Source of the DNA: Streptomyces rubradiris
GTDB taxonomy: Bacteria; Actinomycetota; Actinomycetes; Streptomycetales; Streptomycetaceae
DNA length: 64,000 nt
Reading direction: 5' to 3'
Assembly: GCF_016860525.1 (NCBI RefSeq)
Contig: NZ_BNEA01000015.1
Coordinates: 372,001 to 436,000, forward strand
The position numbers were made by a program, and so were the translations under genes. Under the pieces are notes generated by a model. It searched no databases, had not been told where the DNA came from, and worked only from the letters and a program-made list of their open reading frames with translations. Shown piece after piece: positions 38,695 through 47,922 of this stretch. How positions within the stretch are numbered: position 1 is the stretch's first letter; the number at the start of each line of letters is the position of its first letter.

Positions 38695-40338
38695 ATGACC
38701 GCGCCCACGCATCCCGGCGACCGACCCTCCCTCCGTACGTTCGTCTCCGCCCTCGCCGTCACCGGTGTGCTGTCGGCGCTCGCGGTCTGCGCGGCCGTGG
38801 CGGTGGCACCGGGCGCGGCACGCACCCCGCTCGCCGGCGGCGGGGCCGTGGCGGCGGTCGTCCTCAGCGTGGCGGTGGCCACGGCCGCGCACGCGCGACG
38901 CACCGCCCGGGACACCCGGCAGCGGCTGGAGGGCGTCACCCAGGACGTCGGACGGCTGCTCCAGCAGCAGGCCCGTACGACCGAGGAGGCGCACCAGGAG
39001 CGGCAGCGGCTCGTGGACGAACTGGCCCGGCAGCGCGCCGAGCTGACGGATTCGTTCACCGCCGAACGGGACCGCCTGGTCGCCGAGGGTACCCGGGAGC
39101 TGGACCGGCTCCGGCAGGAGAACGCCCGGCTGGCGGGCGAGTTGGAGCAGGCCCGGCGCGAGCGGGCGGCCGCGATCTCCGCGACCTCCAACACCGCCGC
39201 CCGGATGCAGGCGCTGGCCACCGCCACGCTCGCCGACCTGCGGGCGATGGAGGAGCGGCACACCGACGAGGACGTGCTGCACGATCTGCTCCACCTCGAC
39301 CACCGCACCGCCCAGGCCGGCCGGCTCGCGGACTCCATCGCCGTGCTCACCGGGGCGCGTTCGGGGCGCCGGTGGGCGCGGCCGATCAGCATGGAGTCGA
39401 TCCTGCGCGGCGCGATGGGCCGGATCGCCGGGTACCGGCGGGTACGGGTGCACTCGACGAGCGAGGCCGCCGTCGCCGGGCACGCCGCCGAGGGCGTGAT
39501 GCACGCGCTCGCCGAACTCCTCGACAACGCCGCGAACTTCTCGCCGCCCACGGCCGAGGTCCACGTGTACGTGGAGGAGGTGCCGGCCGGGGTCATCGTG
39601 TCGGTGGAGGACAGCGGGCTGGTGATGGGCGATGTGCAACTGCGCCGCGCCGAGCGGGCGGTCGCCGGGGACGTCTCCGGGCTGGGCGGCCTGACCGGCA
39701 CCCGGCTCGGGCTCGCCGTGGTCGGCCGCCTCTCCCGCAAGCACGGGCTCAAGGTGTCGTTCCGGCCCTCGGCGCGCGGCGGCACGGGCGTGCTGATGCT
39801 CATCCCGCAGGCCATCCTGACCGGCTCCGCCCCGGCCACTGCGGCCGAGCCGGCCGCCGCGGCCCCGCCCGCGCAGAACGTGACGCCCGCGCAGAGTGTG
39901 ACGCCCGTACCGGCGCCGCCCGCGCTGGAGGCCGCCCCGGTCCACGAGTCGGCCGCGCCGCCGGAACCGGGCCCGGCCGGACTGCCCAAGCGACGCCGGG
40001 GCCGTACGCTCGCCGAGGCCGAGCGCGCCCGGTCCGCGTCCGGCACCGGGCCGCGCAGCGCGCCGACGGCGGACGAGGGCAAGGCCCGCGCCGCCCGCTT
40101 CAGCAGCTTCCGCCAGGCCGTCCGCCCGTCGGCACCGCCGAGCCCGGAGCCCGCTCCCGCGGCCGGCCCGCCGGAGGAGGCGCCCCCGGCCCGCTCGTCC
40201 GACCCGGCCGGACCGTCCCGTCCGTCCGCTCCCTCCCACACGCCCGACGCGTCTCACGCACCGGCGCCGGACGCCCCCACCAACACGCACACCCACTCGC
40301 ACTCGCACTCGCACCCGGAAGGCGACACCACTTCATGA
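38695..40338 (+). CDS. cvnA: Conservon sensor-kinase-like protein CvnA
   Basis: A 547-aa protein: two N-terminal TM segments (residues about 15-65), a coiled coil (about 70-165), then a GHKL ATPase domain with the N-box MHALAELLDNAANFSPP, VEDSGLVMG and LGLAVVGRLSRKHGLKV. The C-terminal 150 residues are Pro/Ala-rich and disordered and end in a His-rich run (HTHSHSHSH). CvnA proteins lack the usual phosphoacceptor arrangement and act with CvnB-D in a membrane complex likened to eukaryotic G-protein-coupled signalling. It starts the operon and overlaps cvnB by four bases. Confidence 0.92.
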   Translation: MTAPTHPGDRPSLRTFVSALAVTGVLSALAVCAAVAVAPGAARTPLAGGGAVAAVVLSVAVATAAHARRTARDTRQRLEGVTQDVGRLLQQQARTTEEAHQERQRLVDELARQRAELTDSFTAERDRLVAEGTRELDRLRQENARLAGELEQARRERAAAISATSNTAARMQALATATLADLRAMEERHTDEDVLHDLLHLDHRTAQAGRLADSIAVLTGARSGRRWARPISMESILRGAMGRIAGYRRVRVHSTSEAAVAGHAAEGVMHALAELLDNAANFSPPTAEVHVYVEEVPAGVIVSVEDSGLVMGDVQLRRAERAVAGDVSGLGGLTGTRLGLAVVGRLSRKHGLKVSFRPSARGGTGVLMLIPQAILTGSAPATAAEPAAAAPPAQNVTPAQSVTPVPAPPALEAAPVHESAAPPEPGPAGLPKRRRGRTLAEAERARSASGTGPRSAPTADEGKARAARFSSFRQAVRPSAPPSPEPAPAAGPPEEAPPARSSDPAGPSRPSAPSHTPDASHAPAPDAPTNTHTHSHSHSHPEGDTTS

Positions 40339-40742
40339 CCGGCCCGACCACCGCCGACGACAAGCTCACCTGGCTCCTGGAGGGCCTGCTGGAGAGGACC
40401 CCGGGTGCCCGGCACGCGCTCGTGCTGTCCCGGGACGGGCTGAAGCTGTGCCGGACGCCGGAGCTGAGCGTCGACCAGGCCGATCAGCTGGCCGCGATCG
40501 CCGCCGGCATCCAGTCGCTGTCGCACGGCGCGTCCGTGGAGTTCGGCGACGGCAGCGGCGGGGTGCGCTCGGCGATGACCGAGTTCTACGGCGGTGTGCT
40601 GTTCATCGTCGAGGCGGGCGCCGGCGCCCACCTGGCCGTGATCACCACCGAGGACGCGGACGCCGGTGTCGTCGGGCACAACATGAGCGAGCTGGTGGAG
40701 CAGCTCGGCACGCACCTGACCGCTCTGCCCCGTACGTCATGA
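40335..40742 (+). CDS. cvnB: Conservon roadblock/LC7 protein CvnB
   Basis: A 135-aa roadblock/LC7 (MglB-like) domain: LTWLLEGLLERTPGARHALV, QLAAIAAGIQSLSHGASVEF and FIVEAGAGAHLAVITTEDADA. Roadblock proteins regulate small Ras-like GTPases, here CvnD. It is coupled by ATGA overlaps with cvnA before it and cvnC after it. Confidence 0.94.
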   Translation: MTGPTTADDKLTWLLEGLLERTPGARHALVLSRDGLKLCRTPELSVDQADQLAAIAAGIQSLSHGASVEFGDGSGGVRSAMTEFYGGVLFIVEAGAGAHLAVITTEDADAGVVGHNMSELVEQLGTHLTALPRTS

Positions 40743-41101
40743 GCGGACCCGGCAGGCACCGTCCGGGCCGCGACGACGCTCCCGACCGGCTGTACACCAT
40801 CACCCAGGGACGCAGCCGGTCCGACCCCGACAACCCCTTCGACCTGGTCACCCTCGTGGTCGCCGAGTCGGAGCCGACGGCCGGCATGCAGTCGGAGCAC
40901 GTGGCGATCCTGAAGCTGGCCCAGTTCCCCACGTCGGTGGTGGAGATCGCGGCCGAGCTGCGGCTGCCCGTGGGCATCACCAAGGTCCTGCTGTCCGATC
41001 TGCTGGCGGCGGGCCGGGTCAGCGCCCGGCACCCGCGCCGGCCGGCCATCACCGATCCCGACATCCTGGAGCAGGTGCTCGTTGGACTTCGCAACCTCTG
41101 A
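40739..41101 (+). CDS. cvnC: Conservon DUF742 protein CvnC
   Basis: A 120-aa DUF742 protein with the usual RLYTITQGRSRSDPDNPFDL-like opening and a winged-helix-like core (EHVAILKLAQFPTSVVEIAAE, then LPVGITKVLLSDLLAAGRV). Its function is unknown, but it is an invariant conservon member. Its final 20 bases overlap the cvnD start. Confidence 0.94.
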   Translation: MSGPGRHRPGRDDAPDRLYTITQGRSRSDPDNPFDLVTLVVAESEPTAGMQSEHVAILKLAQFPTSVVEIAAELRLPVGITKVLLSDLLAAGRVSARHPRRPAITDPDILEQVLVGLRNL

Positions 41102-41744
41102 CATGGGGGTCCCCCCGCTCGAGCGGAGCCGAGAGCGGGGGAGGACCCCGTTGGGTGCCACCGCCGACCAAGGCTTCAAGATCGTGGTCGTGGGCGGCTT
41201 CGGCGTCGGCAAGACCACGCTGGTCCGCTCGGTCAGCGAGATCCGTCCCCTCAACACCGAGGAGACGATGACCCAGGCCGGCGAGGCGATCGACGACACC
41301 GCCCAGGTCCGCGGCAAGTCCGCGACCACGGTGGCCTTCGACTTCGGCCGGATCACCCTGGACGCGCGCAACGTGCTGTACCTGTTCGGCGCGCCGGGCC
41401 AGGAGCGGTTCTGGTTCCTGTGGGACCGGCTGTTCACCGGCACGCTCGGCGCGGTCGTCCTGGTCGACACCCGGCGGATCGACGACTCCTGGTACGCCAT
41501 CGACCGGCTGGAGCACCACGGCACGCCGTTCATCGTGGCCTGCAACGACTTCGGCGGTCCGGTGCGGGCCGGCGCTGACGTCCGCGAGGCCCTCGACCTG
41601 GATCCGCATGTGCCGCTGGTCGACTGCGACGCCCGCTCCCGGGAGTCGGGCAAGCAGGTGCTGATCACGCTGGTGCAGCACGTGAAGAACCGGTACGCCG
41701 ACCCGTCCGCGCGGGCGGGCCAGCCCCGACAGGAGTTCGTGTGA
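41082..41744 (+). CDS. cvnD: Conservon Ras-like GTPase CvnD with N-terminal repeat insertion
   Basis: A 220-aa small GTPase: P-loop GGFGVGKTTLVRSV, switch/G3 region LFGAPGQERFWFLWD, and ACNDFGG in the place of the base-specificity motif. The start is TTG 41082, giving the typical CvnD opening MDF, within cvnC and preceded by GGAG. Residues about 8-25 are encoded by a palindromic element (next entry) and are absent from the CvnD pattern I know, so the protein carries a roughly 16-residue extension upstream of the GTPase core. It overlaps the P450 gene by four bases. Confidence 0.9.
   Translation: MDFATSDMGVPPLERSRERGRTPLGATADQGFKIVVVGGFGVGKTTLVRSVSEIRPLNTEETMTQAGEAIDDTAQVRGKSATTVAFDFGRITLDARNVLYLFGAPGQERFWFLWDRLFTGTLGAVVLVDTRRIDDSWYAIDRLEHHGTPFIVACNDFGGPVRAGADVREALDLDPHVPLVDCDARSRESGKQVLITLVQHVKNRYADPSARAGQPRQEFV
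41103..41150 (+). repeat. Streptomyces-type palindromic repeat element inside cvnD
   Basis: About 48 bp with arms GGGGGTCCCCCCGCTC (41105-41120) and GAGCGGGGGAGGACCCC (41133-41149) around a loop of GAGCGGAGCCGA. The sequence closely resembles a short intergenic hairpin that I recall as abundant in Streptomyces genomes. Its length is a multiple of three and it is read through in frame. Confidence 0.75.
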
Positions 41745-42952
41745 CCACCCCCGACGCCGTCCCGCTCAGCGGACCCCGGTTCCAGACCGAACCCGCGCGC
41801 CTGTACCGGGAGATGCGGCGCGACCACGGCTCCGTGGTGCCGGTGCTGCTCGACGGTGACATCCCGGCCTGGCTGGTGCTCGGCTACCGGGAACTGCACC
41901 AGGTCACCGGCGATCCCGTGCTGTTCAGCCGGGACTCGGACCTGTGGAACCAGTGGGAGAACATCCCCGCGGACTGGCCGCTGCTGCCGATGATCGGGCG
42001 CAAGCAGCCGTCGATCCTCTACACCGTCGGCGAACGGCACCGGCAGCGCGCGGCGATGGTGAGCAACGCGCTGGAGGCGGTGGACCCGTTCGAGATGCGC
42101 GGGCACGCCGAGCGGTTCGCGGACGAGCTGATCGACGCGCTGTGCGCCGAGGGCGAGGCCGATCTGATCGCGCAGTACGCCATGCTGCTGCCGGTACGGG
42201 TCCTGGCCCGGCTGTACGGGTTCTCCGACGAGGACGGCCCCGGGCTGGTCACCGCCCTGAACGACATGATCGACGGCCGGGAGCGGGCGCTGGCCGGGCA
42301 GGCGCACCTGGCCGGTTCCATGGCCCGGTTGGTCGCGGAGCGCAGGAAGGAGCCCGCGGACGACGTGGTCTCCCGGATGCTCGCCGACGGCAGCGGGTTC
42401 AGCGACGAGGAGATCGTCCAGGACCTGATGGTGATGATGGCGGCCGGGCACCAGCCGACCGCGGACTGGATCGGCAACTCGCTCCGGCTGATGCTGACCG
42501 ACGACCGGTTCGCCGCCTCCCTGTTCGGCGGGCGCAACAGCGTCGCCGAGGCGATGAACGAGGTGCTGTGGGAGGACACGCCCACGCAGAACGTGGCGGG
42601 CCGCTGGGCCGCCCGCGACACCCGCCTCGGCGGCCGGGCCGTCCGGGCCGGCGACCTGCTGCTGCTCGGTCTGCAGGGCGCCAACTCCGATCCGCAGGTG
42701 CGCACCGACGCCTCGGAGCTGACCGGCGGCAACAACGCGCACTTCTCCTTCGGCCACGGCGAGCACCGCTGCCCGTTCCCCGCGCAGGAGGTCGCCGAGG
42801 TGATCGCGCGGACCGGCATCGAGGTGGTACTGGACCGGCTGCCGGACATCGACCTGGCGGTGCCCGCCGACTCCCTCACCCGGCGGCCCTCGCCCTGGCT
42901 GAGAGGACTGACCAGACTGCCCGTCCGGTTCAGCCCCGTACCAGCCCGCTGA
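41741..42952 (+). CDS. Cytochrome P450, CYP157-like, lacking the ExxR motif
   Basis: A 403-aa P450-fold protein at the usual conservon position. The haem-binding loop is FSFGHGEHRCPFPAQE with the Cys ligand. The K-helix, normally ExxR, reads EVLW (in AMNEVLWEDTPTQN), matching the known exception in the CYP157 family, where Arg is replaced. The I-helix has AAGHQPTADWIGN, with Gln in place of the usual acidic residue. Such proteins are paired with a CYP154 in conservons. Start GTG 41741 overlaps the cvnD stop by four bases. Confidence 0.9.
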   Translation: MTTPDAVPLSGPRFQTEPARLYREMRRDHGSVVPVLLDGDIPAWLVLGYRELHQVTGDPVLFSRDSDLWNQWENIPADWPLLPMIGRKQPSILYTVGERHRQRAAMVSNALEAVDPFEMRGHAERFADELIDALCAEGEADLIAQYAMLLPVRVLARLYGFSDEDGPGLVTALNDMIDGRERALAGQAHLAGSMARLVAERRKEPADDVVSRMLADGSGFSDEEIVQDLMVMMAAGHQPTADWIGNSLRLMLTDDRFAASLFGGRNSVAEAMNEVLWEDTPTQNVAGRWAARDTRLGGRAVRAGDLLLLGLQGANSDPQVRTDASELTGGNNAHFSFGHGEHRCPFPAQEVAEVIARTGIEVVLDRLPDIDLAVPADSLTRRPSPWLRGLTRLPVRFSPVPAR

Positions 42953-43061
42953 TCCCGCGTCGCCCCGGCCGGTGCGTCGTGCGGCCGGGGGTCCGGGGAC
43001 GTCCTCCCCGGACCGGCGCCGTACCCGCGCACTTACGACCCTGCCCTGGGAGGCACGTCAG

Positions 43062-44285
43062 ATGACGACCGGTACCGCACCCCGTATCGCCCTGGACCCC
43101 TTCGTCACCGATCTGGACGCCGAGAGCGCGGCGCTGCGCGCGGCCGGTCCGCTCGCCGCGGTCGAACTCCCCGGCGGCGTCCCGGTGTGGGCCGTCACCC
43201 ACCACGCCGAGGCCAAGGCACTGCTCACCGACCCGCGCCTGGTGAAGGACATCGAGGTGTGGGGGGCCTGGCGGCGCGGTGAGATCCCCGCGGACTGGCC
43301 GCTGATCGGCCTGGCCAACCCGGGCCGCTCCATGCTCACGGCCGACGGCGCCGACCACCGCCGGCTGCGCACCCTGGTCGCGCAGGCGCTCACCCCGCGC
43401 CGGGTGGAGCGCATGCGGGAGCGGATAGCGAAGCTCACCCAGGATCTGCTGGACGCGCTGCCCACGGACGGCCGGACCGTCGACCTGAAGTCGGCCTTCG
43501 CCTATCCGCTGCCCATGTACGTGATCGCCGACCTGATGGGGATGGCGGAGGCGCGGCTGCCCCGGCTGAAGGTGCTGTTCGAGAAGTTCTTCTCCACCCA
43601 GACCCCGCCGGAGGAGGTCGGGACGACCCTCGCCGAACTGGCCGGGATCATGGCCGAGACGGTGGCGGCGAAGCGGGCCGAACCGGGCGACGACCTGACC
43701 AGCGCGCTGATCCTCGCGGCGGAGGACGGCGACCGGCTCACGGACGAGGAGATCGTCTCCACGCTCCAGCTGATGGTGGCGGCGGGCCACGAGACGACGA
43801 TCTCGCTGATCGTCAACGCCGTCGTCAACCTCTCCACCCACCCCGAGCAGCGCGCGCTGGTGCTGTCCGGGCGGGCCGACTGGCCGGCGGTGATCGAGGA
43901 GACGCTGCGCTACTCCACGCCGACCTCCCACGTCCTGATCCGGTTCGCGACCGAGGACGTGCCGGTCGGCGACAAGGTGATCCCGGCCGGGGACGCGCTG
44001 ATCGTGTCGTACGGCGCGATCGGGCGCGACGAGAACGCGCACGGCCCGACCGCGGGCAGCTTCGACATCACCCGTGAGACGCGCAACCGGCACATCTCCT
44101 TCGGTCACGGCCCGCACGTCTGCCCCGGCGCCGCCCTGTCCCGGCTGGAGGCGGGCATCGCCCTGCCGGCGCTGTACGCCCGGTTCCCGGGCCTGGACCT
44201 GGCGGTACCGGCGAGCGAGCTGCGCAACAAGCCGGTGGTCACCCAGAACGACCTCTTCGAACTGCCTGTACGACTCAACCCCTAG
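43062..44285 (+). CDS. Cytochrome P450, CYP154-like
   Basis: A 407-aa complete P450: I-helix VAAGHETTISL, K-helix ExxR in EETLRYSTP and haem loop FGHGPHVCPGAALSRLE. CYP154 enzymes hydroxylate macrolides, steroids and aromatics; the physiological substrate in conservons is unknown. GGGAGG lies upstream of ATG 43062. It follows the CYP157-like gene by 109 bp and probably shares its transcript. Confidence 0.93.
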   Translation: MTTGTAPRIALDPFVTDLDAESAALRAAGPLAAVELPGGVPVWAVTHHAEAKALLTDPRLVKDIEVWGAWRRGEIPADWPLIGLANPGRSMLTADGADHRRLRTLVAQALTPRRVERMRERIAKLTQDLLDALPTDGRTVDLKSAFAYPLPMYVIADLMGMAEARLPRLKVLFEKFFSTQTPPEEVGTTLAELAGIMAETVAAKRAEPGDDLTSALILAAEDGDRLTDEEIVSTLQLMVAAGHETTISLIVNAVVNLSTHPEQRALVLSGRADWPAVIEETLRYSTPTSHVLIRFATEDVPVGDKVIPAGDALIVSYGAIGRDENAHGPTAGSFDITRETRNRHISFGHGPHVCPGAALSRLEAGIALPALYARFPGLDLAVPASELRNKPVVTQNDLFELPVRLNP

Positions 44286-44667
44286 CGCACCGGCTCAGCG
44301 CCCTCGGCGCACGGCAGCGGTGCCGCGCACCGAGGGTGTCAACTTCGCGCCCCCCGATTCCCCCTGGGAAGGGGTGAGCGACACGGGGTGAGCAGGCGTT
44401 TTCGGCCACGGCTGAGCTGGCGCCTGGTGTCACGTGTACGCGGGTTGCTGGAGTGGCACGGTCCCGGCGGTGACGGGTGACCGGGTGAAAGCGGCGTTGG
44501 CGCGGGGCGGTTGAAACCCGCTGCGCCAGGTTGGCGAGAGCCGTTCGGCCGTCCCTTCCCGAGGTCACCCGGATGCGCTGCCCTGGCTGGGCATCCGGGC
44601 GTCGCCGCCGGCGCATGCGCGGCCGGCCGGGGCGCACTCCGGCAACGCCGACACAAGGGGAAGACCC
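44286..44667. other. 382-bp intergenic region before the DUF11 gene
   Basis: After the terminator there is no gene. Three GGTGA units at 44469, 44476 and 44484 form short direct repeats of seven to eight bases that could be a regulator site; no clear promoter boxes. Confidence 0.4.
44302..44335 (+). terminator. Terminator candidate after the conservon operon
   Basis: CCTCGGCGCACGGCA (44302-44316) and TGCCGCGCACCGAGG (44321-44335) pair with two mismatches around a four-base loop, 16 bp after the CYP154 stop. Confidence 0.6.
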
Positions 44668-46071
44668 ATGACCACACCTCCCGCCGCTCCACTCCGGGTC
44701 ACGCTCGTCAACGGCAGCTTCGAACAGCCTCCCGTCGCCGACATGGCGATCCTGCCGGACGCCTCACAGACACAGGCGCCCACGCGGGTCCCGGGCTGGC
44801 TCACCACCGCGTCCGACCACATGATCGAGATCTGGCGGTCGGGCTTCAACGGCGTGCCGTCGGCCGACGGTTCCCAGTTCGCCGAGCTGAACGCCAACGA
44901 GGTCTCCACGCTCTACCAGGACCTGCCGACCACGCCCGGGTCCACCCTGTACTGGCGGCTCTACCACCGTGGCCGGCTGGGGCAGGACACCATGGCCCTG
45001 GACATCGGCGCGCCAGGCTCACCGGTGGAACAGCGACGCTTCACCGACGGCACCACCGCCTGGGGCTACTACACCGGCACCTACACCGTCCCGGCGGGGC
45101 AGACGACGACGCGCTTCTCCTTCAGGTCGGTCTCCGCCGCCGGCGGCAACCGCAGCGTCGGCAACTTCCTCGACGGCATCTTCTTCGGCACCGCTCCGTT
45201 CGTGGAGCTGACCAAGTCCGCCATCCCCGTGGGGCCGTTGGAGGTAGGTGACGTCATCACCTACCGCGTCACCGCGAAGAACGAGGGCGGCGGCGCGGCG
45301 GAGAACGTCGTGCTGAGCGACGACATCCCGGAGGGCACGACGTATGTGCCCGGGTCCCTGCGCATCGTCGACGGCCCGAACGCGGGCCCGAAGACCGACG
45401 AACAGGGCGACGACCAGGCGTACTTCGACGAGGAGACGAACAGGGTCGTCTTCCACCTGGGCTCCGGCGCGTCCGCCGGGCAGGGCGGCAGCCTGCCCAA
45501 TACCGAGACGCTGCCGGCGGGCACCACGGTGGAGTACCGGGTGGTCGTCGACCGGTCCGCCGGCGGCACGCGGATCAGCAACACCGCCACCGCCACCTAC
45601 GAGAACCGGCTGGGCGACACCCCGGAGCCGCTCACCGCCACGTCCGACGAGGAGATCACCGAGATCCTTCCGGCGGCCGACCTGAACGTGACGAAGTCGG
45701 CCGACGCGACCACGGTGACCGTCGGCCAGACCATGACGTACCGCATCACCGTCCGCAACGCCGGCCCGAACCAGGCCACCGGCGTCGTCGTCACCGACGA
45801 ACTCCCCTACGGCCTCACCTTCCTGTCCGCCGACACCGCGTCCGGCACGTACGACCCGGCGACCGGCGAGTGGGCGGTCGGCGACGTACCCGACGGCGCC
45901 ACCGCGACCCTCGTCCTGCGCGCCAAGGCCACGGAGGCGGGCCCGCTCACCAACACCGCCACGGTGACCGGCAACGAGACCGAGCCGGACACCTCCGACA
46001 ACACCGACTCCGTCACCATCTGCGTCGAACCGGCCCCTTCCTGCTGTGACCCGTGCGCGACGCGCGGCTAG
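44668..46071 (+). CDS. DUF11-repeat surface-type protein without signal peptide
   Basis: A 467-aa beta-rich protein. Residues 1-165 resemble a carbohydrate-binding-like jelly-roll (VTLVNGSFEQPPVADMAIL, QFAELNANEVSTLYQDL). Two DUF11 repeats follow (about 175-335 and 340-455; ITYRVTAKNEGGGAAENVVL and MTYRITVRNAGPNQATGVVV). The C terminus is Cys-rich (APSCCDPCATRG). DUF11 proteins are usually exported wall proteins, yet the N terminus (MTTPPAAPLRVTLVNG) has no hydrophobic leader. AAGGGGAAG precedes ATG 44668. A strong hairpin follows. Role unknown. Confidence 0.83.
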   Translation: MTTPPAAPLRVTLVNGSFEQPPVADMAILPDASQTQAPTRVPGWLTTASDHMIEIWRSGFNGVPSADGSQFAELNANEVSTLYQDLPTTPGSTLYWRLYHRGRLGQDTMALDIGAPGSPVEQRRFTDGTTAWGYYTGTYTVPAGQTTTRFSFRSVSAAGGNRSVGNFLDGIFFGTAPFVELTKSAIPVGPLEVGDVITYRVTAKNEGGGAAENVVLSDDIPEGTTYVPGSLRIVDGPNAGPKTDEQGDDQAYFDEETNRVVFHLGSGASAGQGGSLPNTETLPAGTTVEYRVVVDRSAGGTRISNTATATYENRLGDTPEPLTATSDEEITEILPAADLNVTKSADATTVTVGQTMTYRITVRNAGPNQATGVVVTDELPYGLTFLSADTASGTYDPATGEWAVGDVPDGATATLVLRAKATEAGPLTNTATVTGNETEPDTSDNTDSVTICVEPAPSCCDPCATRG

Positions 46072-46085
46072 CGACCGGCGCCACC

Positions 46086-46131
46086 GCGGCGGGGCCCGGA
46101 GCCGTACGGTACGGCTCCGGGGCCCCGCCGC
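46086..46131. terminator. Long terminator hairpin after the DUF11 gene
   Basis: 46086-46106 and 46110-46131 form a stem of about 21 pairs with a single bulged C and a three-base loop (core GGAGCCGTA / TACGGCTCC), 14 bp after the stop. Confidence 0.85.
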
Positions 46132-46294
46132 GCGTGCGGGGTTCGACTCAACGCCCGTGACGGAGGAGCCCTCCGAAGGTCAGCCTCCGGAGTGAATTCC
46201 GACAGCCGTATGCGTGTCGTCCGCGTGGGCGGCGCATGGAGGAAGTAGAAGCCGCGCCGAACGGCGGCACGGTACCAGGACATCGGAGACTCAC

Positions 46295-46570
46295 ATGGGT
46301 ACTCCTCCCGACAACAACGTCGCCGGCCTCATCAACGGCCTCCTCGGATCCGACGGTTCCAGCGGCCTCCTCGGCGGCCTCCTCGGCTCCGGGGGCTCCG
46401 CCGGCCTCGCCCCGTCCCCCGGCTTTCTCCGCTCCGTCGCCGAAGGGGTCGGCCGGCCGATCACTCAGGAGCTCGCCGACCAGGCACAGGAACTCGAGGG
46501 CCAGGCGGAGCGCATCAGGCAGCAGGCGCTGGAGATCAGGGACCGGCTGCCCGACTTCCCCGGGCACTGA
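46295..46570 (+). CDS. Small protein of 91 aa with GLLG repeats and a helical tail
   Basis: Start ATG 46295 with GGAG upstream. Residues 8-38 are Gly/Leu/Ser-rich with repeated GLLG ([16 protein letters not shown]); residues 45-85 form an amphipathic, Gln/Glu-rich helix ([20 protein letters not shown]). No signal peptide, Cys or known domain. Codon bias supports coding. The Gly-rich part resembles membrane- or self-associating segments, but no function can be given. Confidence 0.7.
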   Translation: MGTPPDNNVAGLINGLLGSDGSSGLLGGLLGSGGSAGLAPSPGFLRSVAEGVGRPITQELADQAQELEGQAERIRQQALEIRDRLPDFPGH

Positions 46571-46685
46571 CCCCGCGAGCCGCCCCCTGTCCCGTCACCC
46601 GCGTGCCGGGCCCGTCTTGACTTCGAGGGCGCTTCACCTCGTAGCGTCGCCGGAGAGTACGACCCAGCGTGCGAAAGGGAACCCC

Positions 46686-47675
<990 letters not shown>

Positions 47676-47922
47676 GCGAGCGGCCTCTGGGCGATCAACG
47701 TGCGGATGCGCCTGTGAGGAACCCCACGCGGGTGGTGACGGGCCTGCTCGGAGGGCGTTTTCCCGGTTCCGCGGGCCCGTTCCGCGCCCGGTGTGGCGTC
47801 GACTCGGGCGTCCCGTCTGTCACCATGGTCGGCGCCCTGACCAGGCGGCCCAGCCGTGCGACGCAGCCGGCCCGACGGACCCCGCCGGTCTCTCCCGACC
47901 CCTGGTTGTCGAGTACCCCGCC

